A stretch of 64,000 bases of DNA from Paracoccaceae bacterium (lineage in GTDB: Bacteria > Pseudomonadota > Alphaproteobacteria > Rhodobacterales > Rhodobacteraceae). Under the pieces are notes generated by a model, which did no database searches, was not told the DNA's origin, and saw only the letters and a list, made by a program, of their open reading frames with translations. The DNA lies in contig JANSXZ010000001.1 of the NCBI GenBank assembly GCA_024742705.1, forward strand, positions 1 to 64,000. Direction: 5' to 3'. The translations under genes were made by a program, and so were the position numbers. Shown here in pieces: positions 8,968 to 18,519 of the stretch. Each line of letters begins with the position of its first letter. Position 1 is the first letter of the stretch.

Positions 8968-9789
8968 ATGATGAATGCTGCCCGCGTCATGACACTGTTC
9001 GCCTGTGCCTTTGGCGCGGCGGCGAATGCCCAGACCCAGAGCGAGGAATTGTCGGGGCAGGATTACCTGTTCAACCTTCAGGCGCTGGCGGCACAGCTTG
9101 AAGCGCCTGCCAGTTCGGCGCGGGCCAGCACGATCGGTATTCCCGGCGGCTATACCCTGCCGCACCGCAGCGGGTATGTCGCTGTTGCCGGCAGCGACAA
9201 GCGCGAGCGTTCAACACGGTCTTCGACCGACGGCAGCCTTGCCTTCGGTATCGGCATGGGCGATCCCGTGAACGCCGTCGGGATGGATGTCGCCGTGTCG
9301 ATCAACAGCGCCGGCGCATCGGATTTCGCGGATTCCGGTTCGGTGAACTTCAAGGTTTCGCGCCAGATTGCCTCGCCATTCCAGGGTGAGGTTGCCAGCG
9401 TCGCGCTGGGCCTGGGCAACGCGGTGCGTTGGGGCGACACCAAGAAGGCCGAGCAGAACTATTATGTGGCCGCCAGTTCCACGCTATCGTTTCAGACATC
9501 GGCCGGAAATGTGGTGCCCACGGTCTGGAGCCTTGGGTATGGCTCGGCCGTCGGCACGTTTGAAACCTCGCCGGGCCTTTTTGCCGGCTTTGGCGTTGGC
9601 GTCACCGATTGGCTGTCGCTGGGCGCGTCCTGGTCGGGCGACGAGGTGATCGCAGGTGCTACGATCTTCAAGGATCTGTTCCAGGAAAGCACGCTCCAGA
9701 TCGAGATCAGCTATGGCGACGTCGGGCATCAGAATTCCGATGGACGCTGGATGATCAACTTCGTTCTGTTCGACGCCGATATCTTCTAA
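8968..9789 (+). CDS. Exported outer-membrane-barrel-like protein, function unknown
   Basis: 273 residues. ATG at 8968 is chosen because AAGGAA lies 7 bases upstream and a clean signal peptide starts there (n-region MMNAAR, hydrophobic core, cleavage near AANAQ); an earlier in-frame ATG at 8890 would bury the signal peptide. The mature part alternates small and hydrophobic residues with many Gly and aromatic residues and ends in Phe (LFDADIF), the usual last residue of BAM-inserted outer-membrane barrels. It follows the giant surface protein by 74 bases, in the same direction, and precedes another exported small protein, so it may be a partner in display or anchoring. I do not recognise the family. 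Confidence 0.65.
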   Translation: MMNAARVMTLFACAFGAAANAQTQSEELSGQDYLFNLQALAAQLEAPASSARASTIGIPGGYTLPHRSGYVAVAGSDKRERSTRSSTDGSLAFGIGMGDPVNAVGMDVAVSINSAGASDFADSGSVNFKVSRQIASPFQGEVASVALGLGNAVRWGDTKKAEQNYYVAASSTLSFQTSAGNVVPTVWSLGYGSAVGTFETSPGLFAGFGVGVTDWLSLGASWSGDEVIAGATIFKDLFQESTLQIEISYGDVGHQNSDGRWMINFVLFDADIF

Positions 9790-9822
9790 AGCGGGCGCTG
9801 CCCATACCCAGGAGGGAACGAC

Positions 9823-10194
9823 ATGAAATCAAAGATGATTTTGCCGGCCGCGGCCGCGCTGATGCTGGCCGGGATCGCGCCGGCCCATGCCGGACAGATC
9901 GCTGTGATCTCGCCGCCGTCGATCACGGTCACGCCGTCGGTTTCGTCGCCGTCCGCGGCGGCGCCGGCCCCCACGGTCAATCCCGCCGTCAGCCCGTCGG
10001 GCCGTCCGGTGTCGGTGGGCGTGGCGATGACCTCGATCCAGAGCGTGAATCTGGGTGCACTGACGCCCGGCCAGTTGCAGCTGGCATCGCAGACGATCCA
10101 GACGATCCTGAGCAATCCCGGCCGCCTGTCGCCCGCGCAGCAATCGGTGTTGCAGGCACAGCTGAGCCAGATCTCGGCTTTGTTGGGGCGCTGA
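9823..10194 (+). CDS. Small exported Pro/Ser/Ala-rich protein, function unknown
   Basis: 123 residues with a clear signal peptide (MKSKMILPAAAALMLAGIAP, cleavage after AHA). A low-complexity Pro/Ser/Val stretch (about residues 28-62) is followed by a Gln/Leu-rich helical tail with TPGQLQLASQTIQTIL. A strong Shine-Dalgarno, AGGAGGG, sits about 6 bases before the ATG, so it is probably well expressed. It follows the barrel-like protein by 33 bases and ends only 6 bases before the 3' end of the convergent type I secretion operon. It has no recognised domain. It may be a periplasmic or surface accessory of the same system. Confidence 0.65.
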   Translation: MKSKMILPAAAALMLAGIAPAHAGQIAVISPPSITVTPSVSSPSAAAPAPTVNPAVSPSGRPVSVGVAMTSIQSVNLGALTPGQLQLASQTIQTILSNPGRLSPAQQSVLQAQLSQISALLGR

Positions 10195-10200
10195 CGCGCC

Positions 10201-11511
10201 TCATTCGCGGAACGCGTTGTCCTTCACTTTCACCACCGGTTCGATGATGTAATCCAGGACCGTCTTGCGCCCCGCCAGGATATCGACCTGCGCGACCATG
10301 CCGGGCATGATCTGCACCTCGTCGCCCGAGGCGTCCAGAATGTTCGAACTGGTGCGGATTTCGGCCACGAAGACCTCCTGATCGTCATATTCGGACCGCA
10401 GGATCGCATCCGCGCCAAGACGAACGATTTCGCCGTCCAGACCGCCGTAGCGGGCAAAGTCATAGGCGGTGATCTTCACCTTCACCTTCTGACCCGGATA
10501 CAGGAAGGCGATGTCGCCCGGTGCGATATAGGCTTCGACCAGAAGCGTATCGTCGAGAGGCACCAGTTCGATCAGCTGTTCGCCGCTCTGTGCCACGCTG
10601 CCGATTGTGGTGCGATGTATACGGTTGACGATGCCGCGCAGCGGCGCGCGGATCAGGGCACGGTCGGCGCGCTGTTGCAGCGCCGGCAGCGACGGCCGCA
10701 ACGCCGCCAGTTCGGCCGTCGATATCGCCAGATCGGTCAGCGCGTCCGCCCGATAACGCCGCCGCTCGGCTTCGATCTGCTGATCTATCTCCTGCAACGC
10801 CGAATCCAGCCGCTCGAGCGACGCGCGAGCGCGCACCAGGCGGCCGTTCCATTCGGCCTCGCGCTGGCGCAGGGCAAAGAGGGTGGTGGCGGGTTCGATG
10901 CCGCGTTCGACAAGCGGCTCCATCAGGGCTTTTTCCTCGGCGATGATGTCCAGCGTGCGCTGGGCCGTATCCAGATCGACCGACCCCTCGGCGTATTCCT
11001 GACGCCGCTGCACACGTCGGTTTTCCAGGATGCTGATTTCGGCCTGCAACGCATCCAGACGGCCCCTGAACAGCGCCGTTTCGCTTTCGATCACCTCGGG
11101 CGCCCGCACCACCAGATCGCCGTCATAGACCAGATCTTCGCCGGAAATCTGTGCCTCGAGCCGCTGAATCCGTGCCATCAGGCCAAAGGCCCGCTGCATT
11201 TCCTGATCCAGCCGCGAGGTCAGAAGCGTGCCGTCAAGCTCCATCAGCAGGGTGCCGGGATCCACCACCTGGCCCTCACGCACATGCAGCGCCTTCAACA
11301 CCCCCGCCTCGGCGGCCTCGATCACCTGCACGTCGCCGGATGGCACGATACGCCCGTCGGCGCGGGTGACATCGTCCAGTTCGGCGTTCTGCGCCCAGAC
11401 GAACGTGGCAATCAGAAACCCGAGGATCGACAGCAACAACAGACTGTTGCGAACCGGAGAGCGGCCCTTCATCTCGCGGGCGAGGCGGTCAAAATCCTGA
11501 TGCTGGCTCAT
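10201..11511 (-). CDS. Type I secretion membrane fusion protein (HlyD family)
   Basis: 436 residues with the HlyD/LapC layout: a cytoplasmic N-terminus, one membrane span (about 22-41), the first half of a lipoyl/barrel-sandwich domain (ADGRIVPSGDVQVIEAAEAG), a long periplasmic coiled coil (about 95-270), the second lipoyl half (RAPLRGIVNRIH) and a C-terminal beta-barrel domain. It bridges the inner-membrane ABC exporter and the outer-membrane channel. It is the last gene of a four-gene operon, and its start overlaps the ABC gene stop by 4 bases. Confidence 0.92.
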   Translation of the reverse strand: MSQHQDFDRLAREMKGRSPVRNSLLLLSILGFLIATFVWAQNAELDDVTRADGRIVPSGDVQVIEAAEAGVLKALHVREGQVVDPGTLLMELDGTLLTSRLDQEMQRAFGLMARIQRLEAQISGEDLVYDGDLVVRAPEVIESETALFRGRLDALQAEISILENRRVQRRQEYAEGSVDLDTAQRTLDIIAEEKALMEPLVERGIEPATTLFALRQREAEWNGRLVRARASLERLDSALQEIDQQIEAERRRYRADALTDLAISTAELAALRPSLPALQQRADRALIRAPLRGIVNRIHRTTIGSVAQSGEQLIELVPLDDTLLVEAYIAPGDIAFLYPGQKVKVKITAYDFARYGGLDGEIVRLGADAILRSEYDDQEVFVAEIRTSSNILDASGDEVQIMPGMVAQVDILAGRKTVLDYIIEPVVKVKDNAFRE

Positions 11512-13682
11512 GCGGGGGCACCCTGCGCCGGCTTGGCGCGCTGAAGGATGGATTTCGGGCCATCGGCGGCCACGCGGCCTTCTTCGATCACGATCACCCG
11601 ATCGACCAGCGCCAGCAGGCTGGTGCGATGTGTAACGACCAGCATCGTGCGGTCCTTCAGATCGCTGCGCATGTTGGCGATGATCTCGTTTTCCTTCTGA
11701 ATGTCCATCGCGCTGGTCGGTTCGTCCAGCAGAAGGATCGGTGGATCGCCGACGATGGCCCGCGCCAGGCTGATCGCCTGTTTCTGCCCGCCCGACAGGC
11801 CTTCGCCCTTTTCGCCCAGCACCAGATCATAGCCCGCGGGATGCCGGGCGACGAACTCCTCGACACCGGCAATCCGCGCGGCGCGCAGAATCTGCGCATC
11901 GCCGGGGCGGACATCGCCGATGGCGATGTTGTCGCGCACCGTTCCCGACAGCAGCCAGACATCCTGCAAAGCCGCGCCGACGTTGCGCCGCAGGTCGCCC
12001 GGATCGATCTGGCGAATATCCACGCCATCCACCCGGACCGCGCCCGAAGCCGGCTGATACAGCCCCAGAAGCAGGCGCGCGATCGTGCTCTTGCCCGAAC
12101 CGATGCGGCCCAGAATCGCAACCTTTTCGCCCGGCTGGATCGAAAACGACACGCCGCGCAGGGTTTCCACCAATTGGCCGGGATAGGTAAACCGAACGTC
12201 CTCGAAGGTGATTTCCCCGTTCAGATGCGGCCGCGAAATCCACGCCCGGTCAAGCGGGCGTTCGCTTTCGGATTGCATCAGCGCATCCAGCGCCTTGTAC
12301 GAAGTGCGCGCCTGGTTGATCCGGGTCAGGGTCTGCGCCAGCATCGCCAGCGGCCCCAGGGTGCGGCCCGTCAGGATGACGCTGGCGATCAGCGCGCCCA
12401 TGCTCACCTCGCCGGCGGTGATCAGGAAAACGCCGTAAAAGACGATCATCACCTGCGCGGCCTGTTGGGTAAAGGCGGTCGCGTTCATGGCGAATTGGGT
12501 GATCGCCCGGCTTTGGGTGCTGTGTTCGGATTGCTGTGCGATGGCCCGTTCCCAGCGGCTGCGCATATAGCGCGCGGCCCCCGAGGCCTTGATCGATTCA
12601 AGCCCCGAAATGGTCTCGTGCAGCACGCTTTGCTTGGTCTGCCCGTCCTGCTGGGCCTGCTGCGACAGCCGCGCCAGAAACGGCTGCACCACGATCCCCA
12701 CGACCAGAACCACAGGAACCGCGATCATCGGTATGATCGCCAGCGGCCCGCCGATCAGGCTGATGACGAATATGAAAAGCGCGATGAACGGCAGATCGAC
12801 CAGCGCCACCAGAGACGCCGAGGTGAAGAAATCGCGCAGCGTTTCGAATTCGCGCAGGGTGTTGGCCATCGCGCCGGTCGATCCCTGCCGCCGCGCCATC
12901 TGAAGGTTCAGAAGCTGGTCAAAAATCCGCCGGCCCATGATCAGATCGGCGCGCTGTCCGGCGCGGTCCACGAATCCCGCGCGCAAGCTTTTGATGATAA
13001 AGTCGAAAACCAGCGCCAGCCCGATACCCAGCGTCAGGGCGATCAGCGATTCGGTTGCCTCGTTGGGCAGGATCCGGTCATAGACGACCATGATGAAGAT
13101 CGAGGTGGACAGCCCCAGAACGTTGGCCAGCATGGCCGCCAGGATCACCTGGAAATAAGTCCAGCGGTTGCTGACCAGCGCCGACCAGAACCAGTGGCCG
13201 CGCGTCTGGTTCTGTTCGGTCAGGTCCTCGCGATAGTCGCGGCGCAGCAATATGGCAAAGCCGGTATAGGCCTCGGCGAGATCTTCGCGCGAAATCTCGC
13301 CCAGTTCGCGGCCCAGATCGGGATCGTGCACCAGATAGCCGGACTTGCGCACCTTGTGCAGCACAACGGCGCGGTCGCCTTTCAGCATCAGGATCGCCGG
13401 CGTCAGCGAACCGTCAAAAGCCGCCAGCCTGCGTTTGCCGAACGCGGCCTGCAAACCGGCCTGTTCGCAGACCCGCAGCGCATCGCGTACCCCCAGCGCG
13501 CCGCCGGGATCGGATATGGCGGCAAACAGGGTGGCTTGTGTGATCGGTCGGTCCAGCGCGGTGGTGACATACAGCAGGCAACGTTCAAGCGCCGAAAGAT
13601 CGCGCGCCCCGGAGTCGTCGGTGGCGTCGTCGGGCCCATCCTCGGGCGCTTCCTCGGCCACGGCCGCCTGGGTCGGTGTCAT
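11508..13682 (-). CDS. Type I secretion ABC transporter with a degenerate C39 domain
   Basis: 724 residues. Residues about 30-150 form a C39 peptidase-like domain. Its expected catalytic Cys motif is not recognisable (ERCLLYVTTALDRP stands at that place), so it is probably a substrate-docking domain, as in LapB/HlyB exporters, rather than a protease. Six membrane spans follow (about 170-450), then the ATPase with Walker A GRIGSGKS (525-532), signature LSGGQKQ (about 625) and Walker B ILLLDEP. It energises one-step export of large substrates with C-terminal signals. Its start overlaps the TolC-like gene and its stop overlaps hlyD, 4 bases each, so the three are co-translated. The giant protein at 3170-8893 is the obvious substrate. 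Confidence 0.92.
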   Translation of the reverse strand: MTPTQAAVAEEAPEDGPDDATDDSGARDLSALERCLLYVTTALDRPITQATLFAAISDPGGALGVRDALRVCEQAGLQAAFGKRRLAAFDGSLTPAILMLKGDRAVVLHKVRKSGYLVHDPDLGRELGEISREDLAEAYTGFAILLRRDYREDLTEQNQTRGHWFWSALVSNRWTYFQVILAAMLANVLGLSTSIFIMVVYDRILPNEATESLIALTLGIGLALVFDFIIKSLRAGFVDRAGQRADLIMGRRIFDQLLNLQMARRQGSTGAMANTLREFETLRDFFTSASLVALVDLPFIALFIFVISLIGGPLAIIPMIAVPVVLVVGIVVQPFLARLSQQAQQDGQTKQSVLHETISGLESIKASGAARYMRSRWERAIAQQSEHSTQSRAITQFAMNATAFTQQAAQVMIVFYGVFLITAGEVSMGALIASVILTGRTLGPLAMLAQTLTRINQARTSYKALDALMQSESERPLDRAWISRPHLNGEITFEDVRFTYPGQLVETLRGVSFSIQPGEKVAILGRIGSGKSTIARLLLGLYQPASGAVRVDGVDIRQIDPGDLRRNVGAALQDVWLLSGTVRDNIAIGDVRPGDAQILRAARIAGVEEFVARHPAGYDLVLGEKGEGLSGGQKQAISLARAIVGDPPILLLDEPTSAMDIQKENEIIANMRSDLKDRTMLVVTHRTSLLALVDRVIVIEEGRVAADGPKSILQRAKPAQGAPA

Positions 13683-15034
13683 TGGCTTGCGCCTGTAAAG
13701 TCGACTTCGATGCCCAGAACATCGGTGATGTCGCCCGTCAGGGCAAGCGCCTCATAGCCGGTAAGCAGATACTCGCGTTCGGCCGCGATCAGCGACTGTT
13801 CGGAACGCTGGTAATCGCGCTGCGCGTCGAGCAATTGCAGCAATGTGCGCCGCGCGATGCTGAACTGTTCGGTCGATGTTGCGACATTGGCCTTGTTGGC
13901 CTCGACCGCGCGTTCGGCCGCTTCGATCCGGCGCAGGCCGTTGGCGCGATCGGATTGCACGAAGTCCAGCGATCGGCGGATTTCGCGGCGCAGCGCCTCT
14001 TTTTCCGCCCGCAGCCGTTCGACATTGGCAGAGGCGCGGTCGATGGCCGCTTGCGCCTCGCGCCGGGTGTCGAAGCTGTAGGAGACCGAAAGATCAAACA
14101 CCACATCGGCATCGCCCGCCGAATTCTTCTCGGCGGTGCCGCCCAGTTCGACGCGTGGTTTGCGTTCGGCCTGCCGTGCGGCCAGCTCGGCGTCCGCGGC
14201 GGCCAGCCTGGCGTCCATCGCCCGCATTCGCGGGCTGTCGTCAATCACCGCGGCGCCCTGGGCAACCAGGGTAGGCGCGCGCGGCGGGGCCGCATCGGCC
14301 ACCGGGCCGGTGTTGAAAATCTCGCGGTATCGCGCGATCGCGCGGTCAACTTCGGACTGGGCGTTGATGGTGTCCGACTGGGCATCCGCCATGCGCGACC
14401 GGGCGGTCAGCAGATCCACCTCGGCACCGACGCCGCTGGTCGAGCGTTCTTCGATCATGTCGAGAAACCGCTGGTGCGTCGTCTCGTTCTGCCGGGCCAG
14501 CGACAATTGTCGCCGTGTCGTCATCACATCCACATAGGCCTCGACCGCGCTCAGCGCGGCGGTCGAACTGGTCACCAGAAGTTCATCCTGCGCCTCGATC
14601 AGGCTGGCGTTGGCCACGCCGCGCAGCCGCGCGCCGGCGCCGCCGTCATAGATAACCTGCCCGACGCGCAGAAACGGCGTGACCAGATCGTCGCCCGAGG
14701 ACCGCAGCGATTGCTCGGCCCGTGCCCCGGCGCTGAGCGATGGCAGGTAAGTTCCGCTGGCGCGCAGCACGCTGGCCTCGGCGGTCAGGATGTCGCTTTT
14801 GCTTTGGCGCACATCGGGATTTGTCAGAACCGCAATGTTGACGGCGCGGGCGAACCCGGTGTCGGCAAGCACCGTCGAAACCCGGCGCGGCGCGGGGCCG
14901 GCGGGGCGTGCCGTTGCCGAAACATCGGACAGGGGCGCCGCAGATGGCTGTTGCGGGCTGTCGGTGCGCGTTGCATCGCAGCCTGCCAGGCCGATCATCC
15001 CGGCCAGGGCCAAACCCAGTGTTCTTGCGGTCAT
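13679..15034 (-). CDS. TolC-family outer-membrane channel, predicted lipoprotein
   Basis: 451 residues. ATG at 15034 overlaps the upstream gene's stop by 4 bases and begins a lipoprotein signal peptide with lipobox LAGC (16-19); longer in-frame extensions upstream lie inside the preceding gene. The mature protein shows two TolC-like halves, each with long alpha-helical stretches (for example LTNPDVRQSKSDILTAEASV and QFSIARRTLLQLLDAQRDYQ). The lipid anchor is more usual in the RND outer-membrane factor branch, but its place in the operon links it to type I export. Confidence 0.88.
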   Translation of the reverse strand: MTARTLGLALAGMIGLAGCDATRTDSPQQPSAAPLSDVSATARPAGPAPRRVSTVLADTGFARAVNIAVLTNPDVRQSKSDILTAEASVLRASGTYLPSLSAGARAEQSLRSSGDDLVTPFLRVGQVIYDGGAGARLRGVANASLIEAQDELLVTSSTAALSAVEAYVDVMTTRRQLSLARQNETTHQRFLDMIEERSTSGVGAEVDLLTARSRMADAQSDTINAQSEVDRAIARYREIFNTGPVADAAPPRAPTLVAQGAAVIDDSPRMRAMDARLAAADAELAARQAERKPRVELGGTAEKNSAGDADVVFDLSVSYSFDTRREAQAAIDRASANVERLRAEKEALRREIRRSLDFVQSDRANGLRRIEAAERAVEANKANVATSTEQFSIARRTLLQLLDAQRDYQRSEQSLIAAEREYLLTGYEALALTGDITDVLGIEVDFTGASQ

Positions 15035-15897
15035 GTCCGGGCGTCCTTTTCGACAAAGTAGTCTGCGTCGCTGTCGCCCGACTGCGCCAGGGCTTCCAGA
15101 AACGCATCGGTGCGGGCGGCCTTTTCGGGCGTGGCGGGCGCGCCGCGCGGCGCGGCCTGGGCCCGCGCCTGTCCGATCTGGGCGATATGCTCGAGTTTGT
15201 GCAGCGATCCCAGGTGCAGGAACGCCAGCCGCAGAGCGTCTTGGCGCATCAGATCGGCCAACTTCTGCGGGGCCAGCCCGTTCAGCGCCGCGCGGTCCAC
15301 CGCATGGTATCCGGTGAAATCGACATCGCGAAACCGCAAGACCTGCGGTGCCGGCTTCAGAATGCCTGCGTCCGACAATGCCTGCGCGGCATCGCGTGTG
15401 GCCAGCCACGACCTGCGGTAGCCGCCGAAAAACTCGGTCACGCGGGCCAGGTCGGCGGCCAATGCACCGGTGTGGTCATAGAGCGGCAGATCGGCGGGCG
15501 AATGGCTGATCCAGGGGCTGTCGGGGTCCAGCAAAAGCCGCACGCCGTCGCCGGCGCGATCGGGACAAAGCGCAAAGGGATGCATCCGAAGGCAGGCCGG
15601 CACATAGGCCACCTGCCATGCGCCGGCGTCCGACACCACGTCAGACCCCGGCCCGTTGCCGGCCTGCATCACCGCACAGGGCATTGGCGCGCCGCCCTGC
15701 GTTTCGAACAGAATCGGCATGCTGGCGCCCACACGGTCTATCTCGTCAAGAACGACGGGTGCGCTGCGGTAAGCCGCGGCGAAGGCAAACGAGGTGTGGC
15801 GTTTCCAGTAGACCGAACCGTGCCTTTCGGGCGACAGAGGTTCAAATCTGTCGCCGACGTGCCGCAAAAATGTGCGTAATTGCCAGTTTTCGGTCAT
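15031..15897 (-). CDS. SapC-family protein
   Basis: 288 residues matching the SapC pattern (PF07277): an N-terminal region FAFAAAYRSAPVVLDEI, a middle VAYVPACLRMHPFAL and a later FRDVDFTGYHAVDRAALN. SapC was named from Campylobacter S-layer loci. Its biochemical role is unknown, and no signal peptide is visible. It is the first gene of the type I secretion operon (4-base overlap with the TolC-like gene), which ties this cytosolic-looking protein to surface-protein export, perhaps as a chaperone, regulator or S-layer-like assembly factor. That role is inference. Confidence 0.82.
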   Translation of the reverse strand: MTENWQLRTFLRHVGDRFEPLSPERHGSVYWKRHTSFAFAAAYRSAPVVLDEIDRVGASMPILFETQGGAPMPCAVMQAGNGPGSDVVSDAGAWQVAYVPACLRMHPFALCPDRAGDGVRLLLDPDSPWISHSPADLPLYDHTGALAADLARVTEFFGGYRRSWLATRDAAQALSDAGILKPAPQVLRFRDVDFTGYHAVDRAALNGLAPQKLADLMRQDALRLAFLHLGSLHKLEHIAQIGQARAQAAPRGAPATPEKAARTDAFLEALAQSGDSDADYFVEKDART

Positions 15898-16156
15898 GAA
15901 TGCTTTTCGTTCTCAATTCTTTCGCGCCTGTTTCAACCACCGCCCGCACCTTCATGGCAAAGACTGCGGCCCCAAAAGACCGCATGCGACACCGCGCAGT
16001 TGGGCGTTTCAATAAACACAGGCAAACGTCTGACAGCCCCCCGACCGACCCGAACAGGATACACCGGCCAACCGGGATGGGAAACCCGCACAAGCGCCCT
16101 GGTGGCCGCGCGATGCGTTCAAAATGCAACATCGCCCTAGGCTGCATCCGGCGCGA

Positions 16157-18373
16157 TCACCGTTTGCGGCGTTTCACGTTGCCGCCGCGCTGGCCACCGC
16201 GTCCAGCGGTGGATCGGCCCTTGCCCCGAGTCGCCTCTTCCGAGGCTTTCTGCACCGCCTGCTGGCGCGCCAGCGGATCGTCGGCCACCGCAAGGTCAAC
16301 CGCTTCGAGGCGCTTGACCTCGTCGCGCAACCTTGCGGCCTCTTCGAACTCGAGGTTTTCGGCGGCCTTGCGCATATCGGCGCGCAGCCCGTCCAGCACC
16401 GCCTGAAGATTCGAACCCGCCAACGGCGCGTCGATCTGGGCGGTCACGCGGTTCATGTCCACATCGCCCTTGTAGAGACCGGCGAGGATATCCTCGACGT
16501 TCTTCTTCACCGTCGCAGGGGTGATTCCATGTGTCTCGTTATAGGCGATCTGCTTGGCGCGGCGGCGGTTGGTTTCGGCCAGCGCGCGCTCCATCGAACC
16601 GGTGATCCGGTCGGCATACATGATCACGCGGCCATCGGCGTTGCGCGCGGCGCGCCCGATGGTCTGCACCAGAGATGTTTCCGAGCGCAGGAACCCCTCC
16701 TTGTCGGCGTCCAGAATCGCCACAAGGCCACATTCGGGAATATCGAGACCCTCGCGCAGCAGGTTGATCCCGATCAGAACGTCAAAGGCGCCCAGCCTCA
16801 GATCCCGCAGGATCTCGATGCGTTCGATCGTGTCGATATCGCTGTGCATGTATCGGACGCGGATACCCTGTTCATGCATGTATTCGGTCAGATCCTCGGC
16901 CATCCGCTTTGTCAGCGTGGTGCACAAGGTCCGGTAGCCGGCGGCGGCGACCTTGCGCACCTCGTCCAGCAGATCGTCGACCTGCATGTCCACCGGGCGG
17001 ATTTCCACCTGCGGATCCAGCAGGCCGGTGGGGCGGATCACCTGTTCGGTGAATACCCCGCCGGTCTGTTCGATCTCCCATTTCGCGGGGGTCGCGCTGA
17101 CAAACACCGATTGCGGGCGCATCGCGTCCCATTCCTCGAACTTCAGCGGCCGGTTGTCCATGCACGACGGCAGGCGGAACCCGTGTTCGGCCAGGGTGAA
17201 TTTGCGCCGATAGTCGCCTTTGTACATGCCGCCGATCTGCGGCACCGACACATGGCTTTCATCGGCGAAAACGATGGCATTGTCGGGAATGAATTCGAAC
17301 AGGGTGGGCGGCGGTTCGCCGGGGGCGCGGCCGGTCAGATAGCGTGAATAGTTTTCGATCCCGTTGCACACCCCGGTCGCCTCGAGCATCTCCAGATCGA
17401 AATTGGTCCGCTGTTCCAGCCGCTGCGCCTCAAGAAGCTTGCCGTCCGCCACCAGCTGGTCCAGACGGATGCGCAGCTCTTTCTTGATGCCCTGCACCGC
17501 CTGTTGCATCGTCGGTTTGGGGGTCACATAGTGGCTGTTGGCGTAAACGCGGATGTGATCGAAGCTGCCTGTTTTCTTGCCGGTGAGCGGATCGAATTCG
17601 GTGATCGCTTCCAGTTCCTCGCCGAAGAACGACAGTTTCCAGGCACGGTCTTCCAGGTGCGCCGGAAAAATCTCGAGCGAATCGCCGCGTACGCGAAAGC
17701 TGCCGCGCTGGAAGGCCTGATCGTTGCGCCGGTATTGCTGTGCCACCAGATCGGCCATCACCGCGCGCTGGTCATAGCTTTCGCCGACCTTCAGATCCTG
17801 TGTCATCGCGCCGTAGGTTTCGACCGATCCGATGCCATAGATGCATGACACCGAAGCCACGATGATCACGTCATCGCGTTCGAGCAGCGCGCGTGTTGCC
17901 GAATGGCGCATCCGGTCGATCTGTTCGTTGATCTGGCTTTCCTTCTCGATGAAGGTGTCGCTGCGCGGCACATAGGCCTCGGGCTGATAGTAATCGTAGT
18001 AGCTGACAAAGTATTCGACCGCGTTGTCGGGAAAGAAGCCCTTGAATTCTCCGTACAATTGCGCCGCCAGCGTCTTGTTCGGGGCCAGGATGATCGCCGG
18101 GCGCTGGGTCTGTTCGATGACCTTGGCCATGGTGAATGTCTTGCCGGTTCCGGTGGCACCCAACAGCACCTGATCGCGGTCGCCGGCGCGCACCCCTTCC
18201 GAAAGCTCGCGAATCGCAGCCGGCTGATCGCCTGCCGGTTCGAATTCGGTCACCATCTTGAACTGGATGCCCCCTTCCAGTTTGGGGCGTGCGCGCACAT
18301 CGGGTGCCGGGTGCGTCAGAACGGCCTCGCTCGGCTTGCGTTCGGGCAGGCTGTCGGAATGGGCATAGGCCAT
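16157..18373 (-). CDS. uvrB: Excinuclease ABC subunit B
   Basis: 738 residues. UvrB loads onto damaged DNA with UvrA and recruits UvrC in nucleotide excision repair. Walker A is GATGTGKT (72-79), the damage-probing beta-hairpin region is present ([12 protein letters not shown]), helicase motifs include DESHVSVPQ and QTIGRAARN, and a C-terminal UVR motif ([17 protein letters not shown]) binds UvrC. The start at 18373 has AAGGAGAGA upstream; a longer frame to 18451 adds non-conserved sequence. I saw no obvious GTTC-N7-GTTC LexA box just upstream. uvrC is in the same window, 8.6 kb away. Confidence 0.97.
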   Translation of the reverse strand: MAYAHSDSLPERKPSEAVLTHPAPDVRARPKLEGGIQFKMVTEFEPAGDQPAAIRELSEGVRAGDRDQVLLGATGTGKTFTMAKVIEQTQRPAIILAPNKTLAAQLYGEFKGFFPDNAVEYFVSYYDYYQPEAYVPRSDTFIEKESQINEQIDRMRHSATRALLERDDVIIVASVSCIYGIGSVETYGAMTQDLKVGESYDQRAVMADLVAQQYRRNDQAFQRGSFRVRGDSLEIFPAHLEDRAWKLSFFGEELEAITEFDPLTGKKTGSFDHIRVYANSHYVTPKPTMQQAVQGIKKELRIRLDQLVADGKLLEAQRLEQRTNFDLEMLEATGVCNGIENYSRYLTGRAPGEPPPTLFEFIPDNAIVFADESHVSVPQIGGMYKGDYRRKFTLAEHGFRLPSCMDNRPLKFEEWDAMRPQSVFVSATPAKWEIEQTGGVFTEQVIRPTGLLDPQVEIRPVDMQVDDLLDEVRKVAAAGYRTLCTTLTKRMAEDLTEYMHEQGIRVRYMHSDIDTIERIEILRDLRLGAFDVLIGINLLREGLDIPECGLVAILDADKEGFLRSETSLVQTIGRAARNADGRVIMYADRITGSMERALAETNRRRAKQIAYNETHGITPATVKKNVEDILAGLYKGDVDMNRVTAQIDAPLAGSNLQAVLDGLRADMRKAAENLEFEEAARLRDEVKRLEAVDLAVADDPLARQQAVQKASEEATRGKGRSTAGRGGQRGGNVKRRKR

Positions 18374-18519
18374 GCGGCTCTCTCCTTGGGCAGGCCTAAA
18401 GATTGACGCTGTTGCCGCCGGGTTCAACCCCCCGCCGCTGCGCTGCGCCACAATGGCATCTTGCCCCGCGCGTGGCGATCCGCGATACCATGCACACCAT
18501 CGTCAATGCAGGAGACGAC

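Noticed and set aside
11628..13757. A 709-codon plus-strand frame across the ABC exporter
   Set aside because: It runs exactly antisense to the ABC transporter with its Walker and signature motifs and shows no domain of its own.
15898..16156. A 101-codon minus-strand frame between uvrB and the SapC-like gene
   Set aside because: It has no ribosome-binding site, no recognisable domain and biased composition, and it overlaps the likely promoter of the secretion operon.
18374..18519. SOS (LexA) box of GTTC-N7-GTTC type upstream of uvrB, and likewise upstream of uvrC
   Set aside because: I looked for the spaced GTTC or GAAC pair and did not see one in the intergenic sequence.
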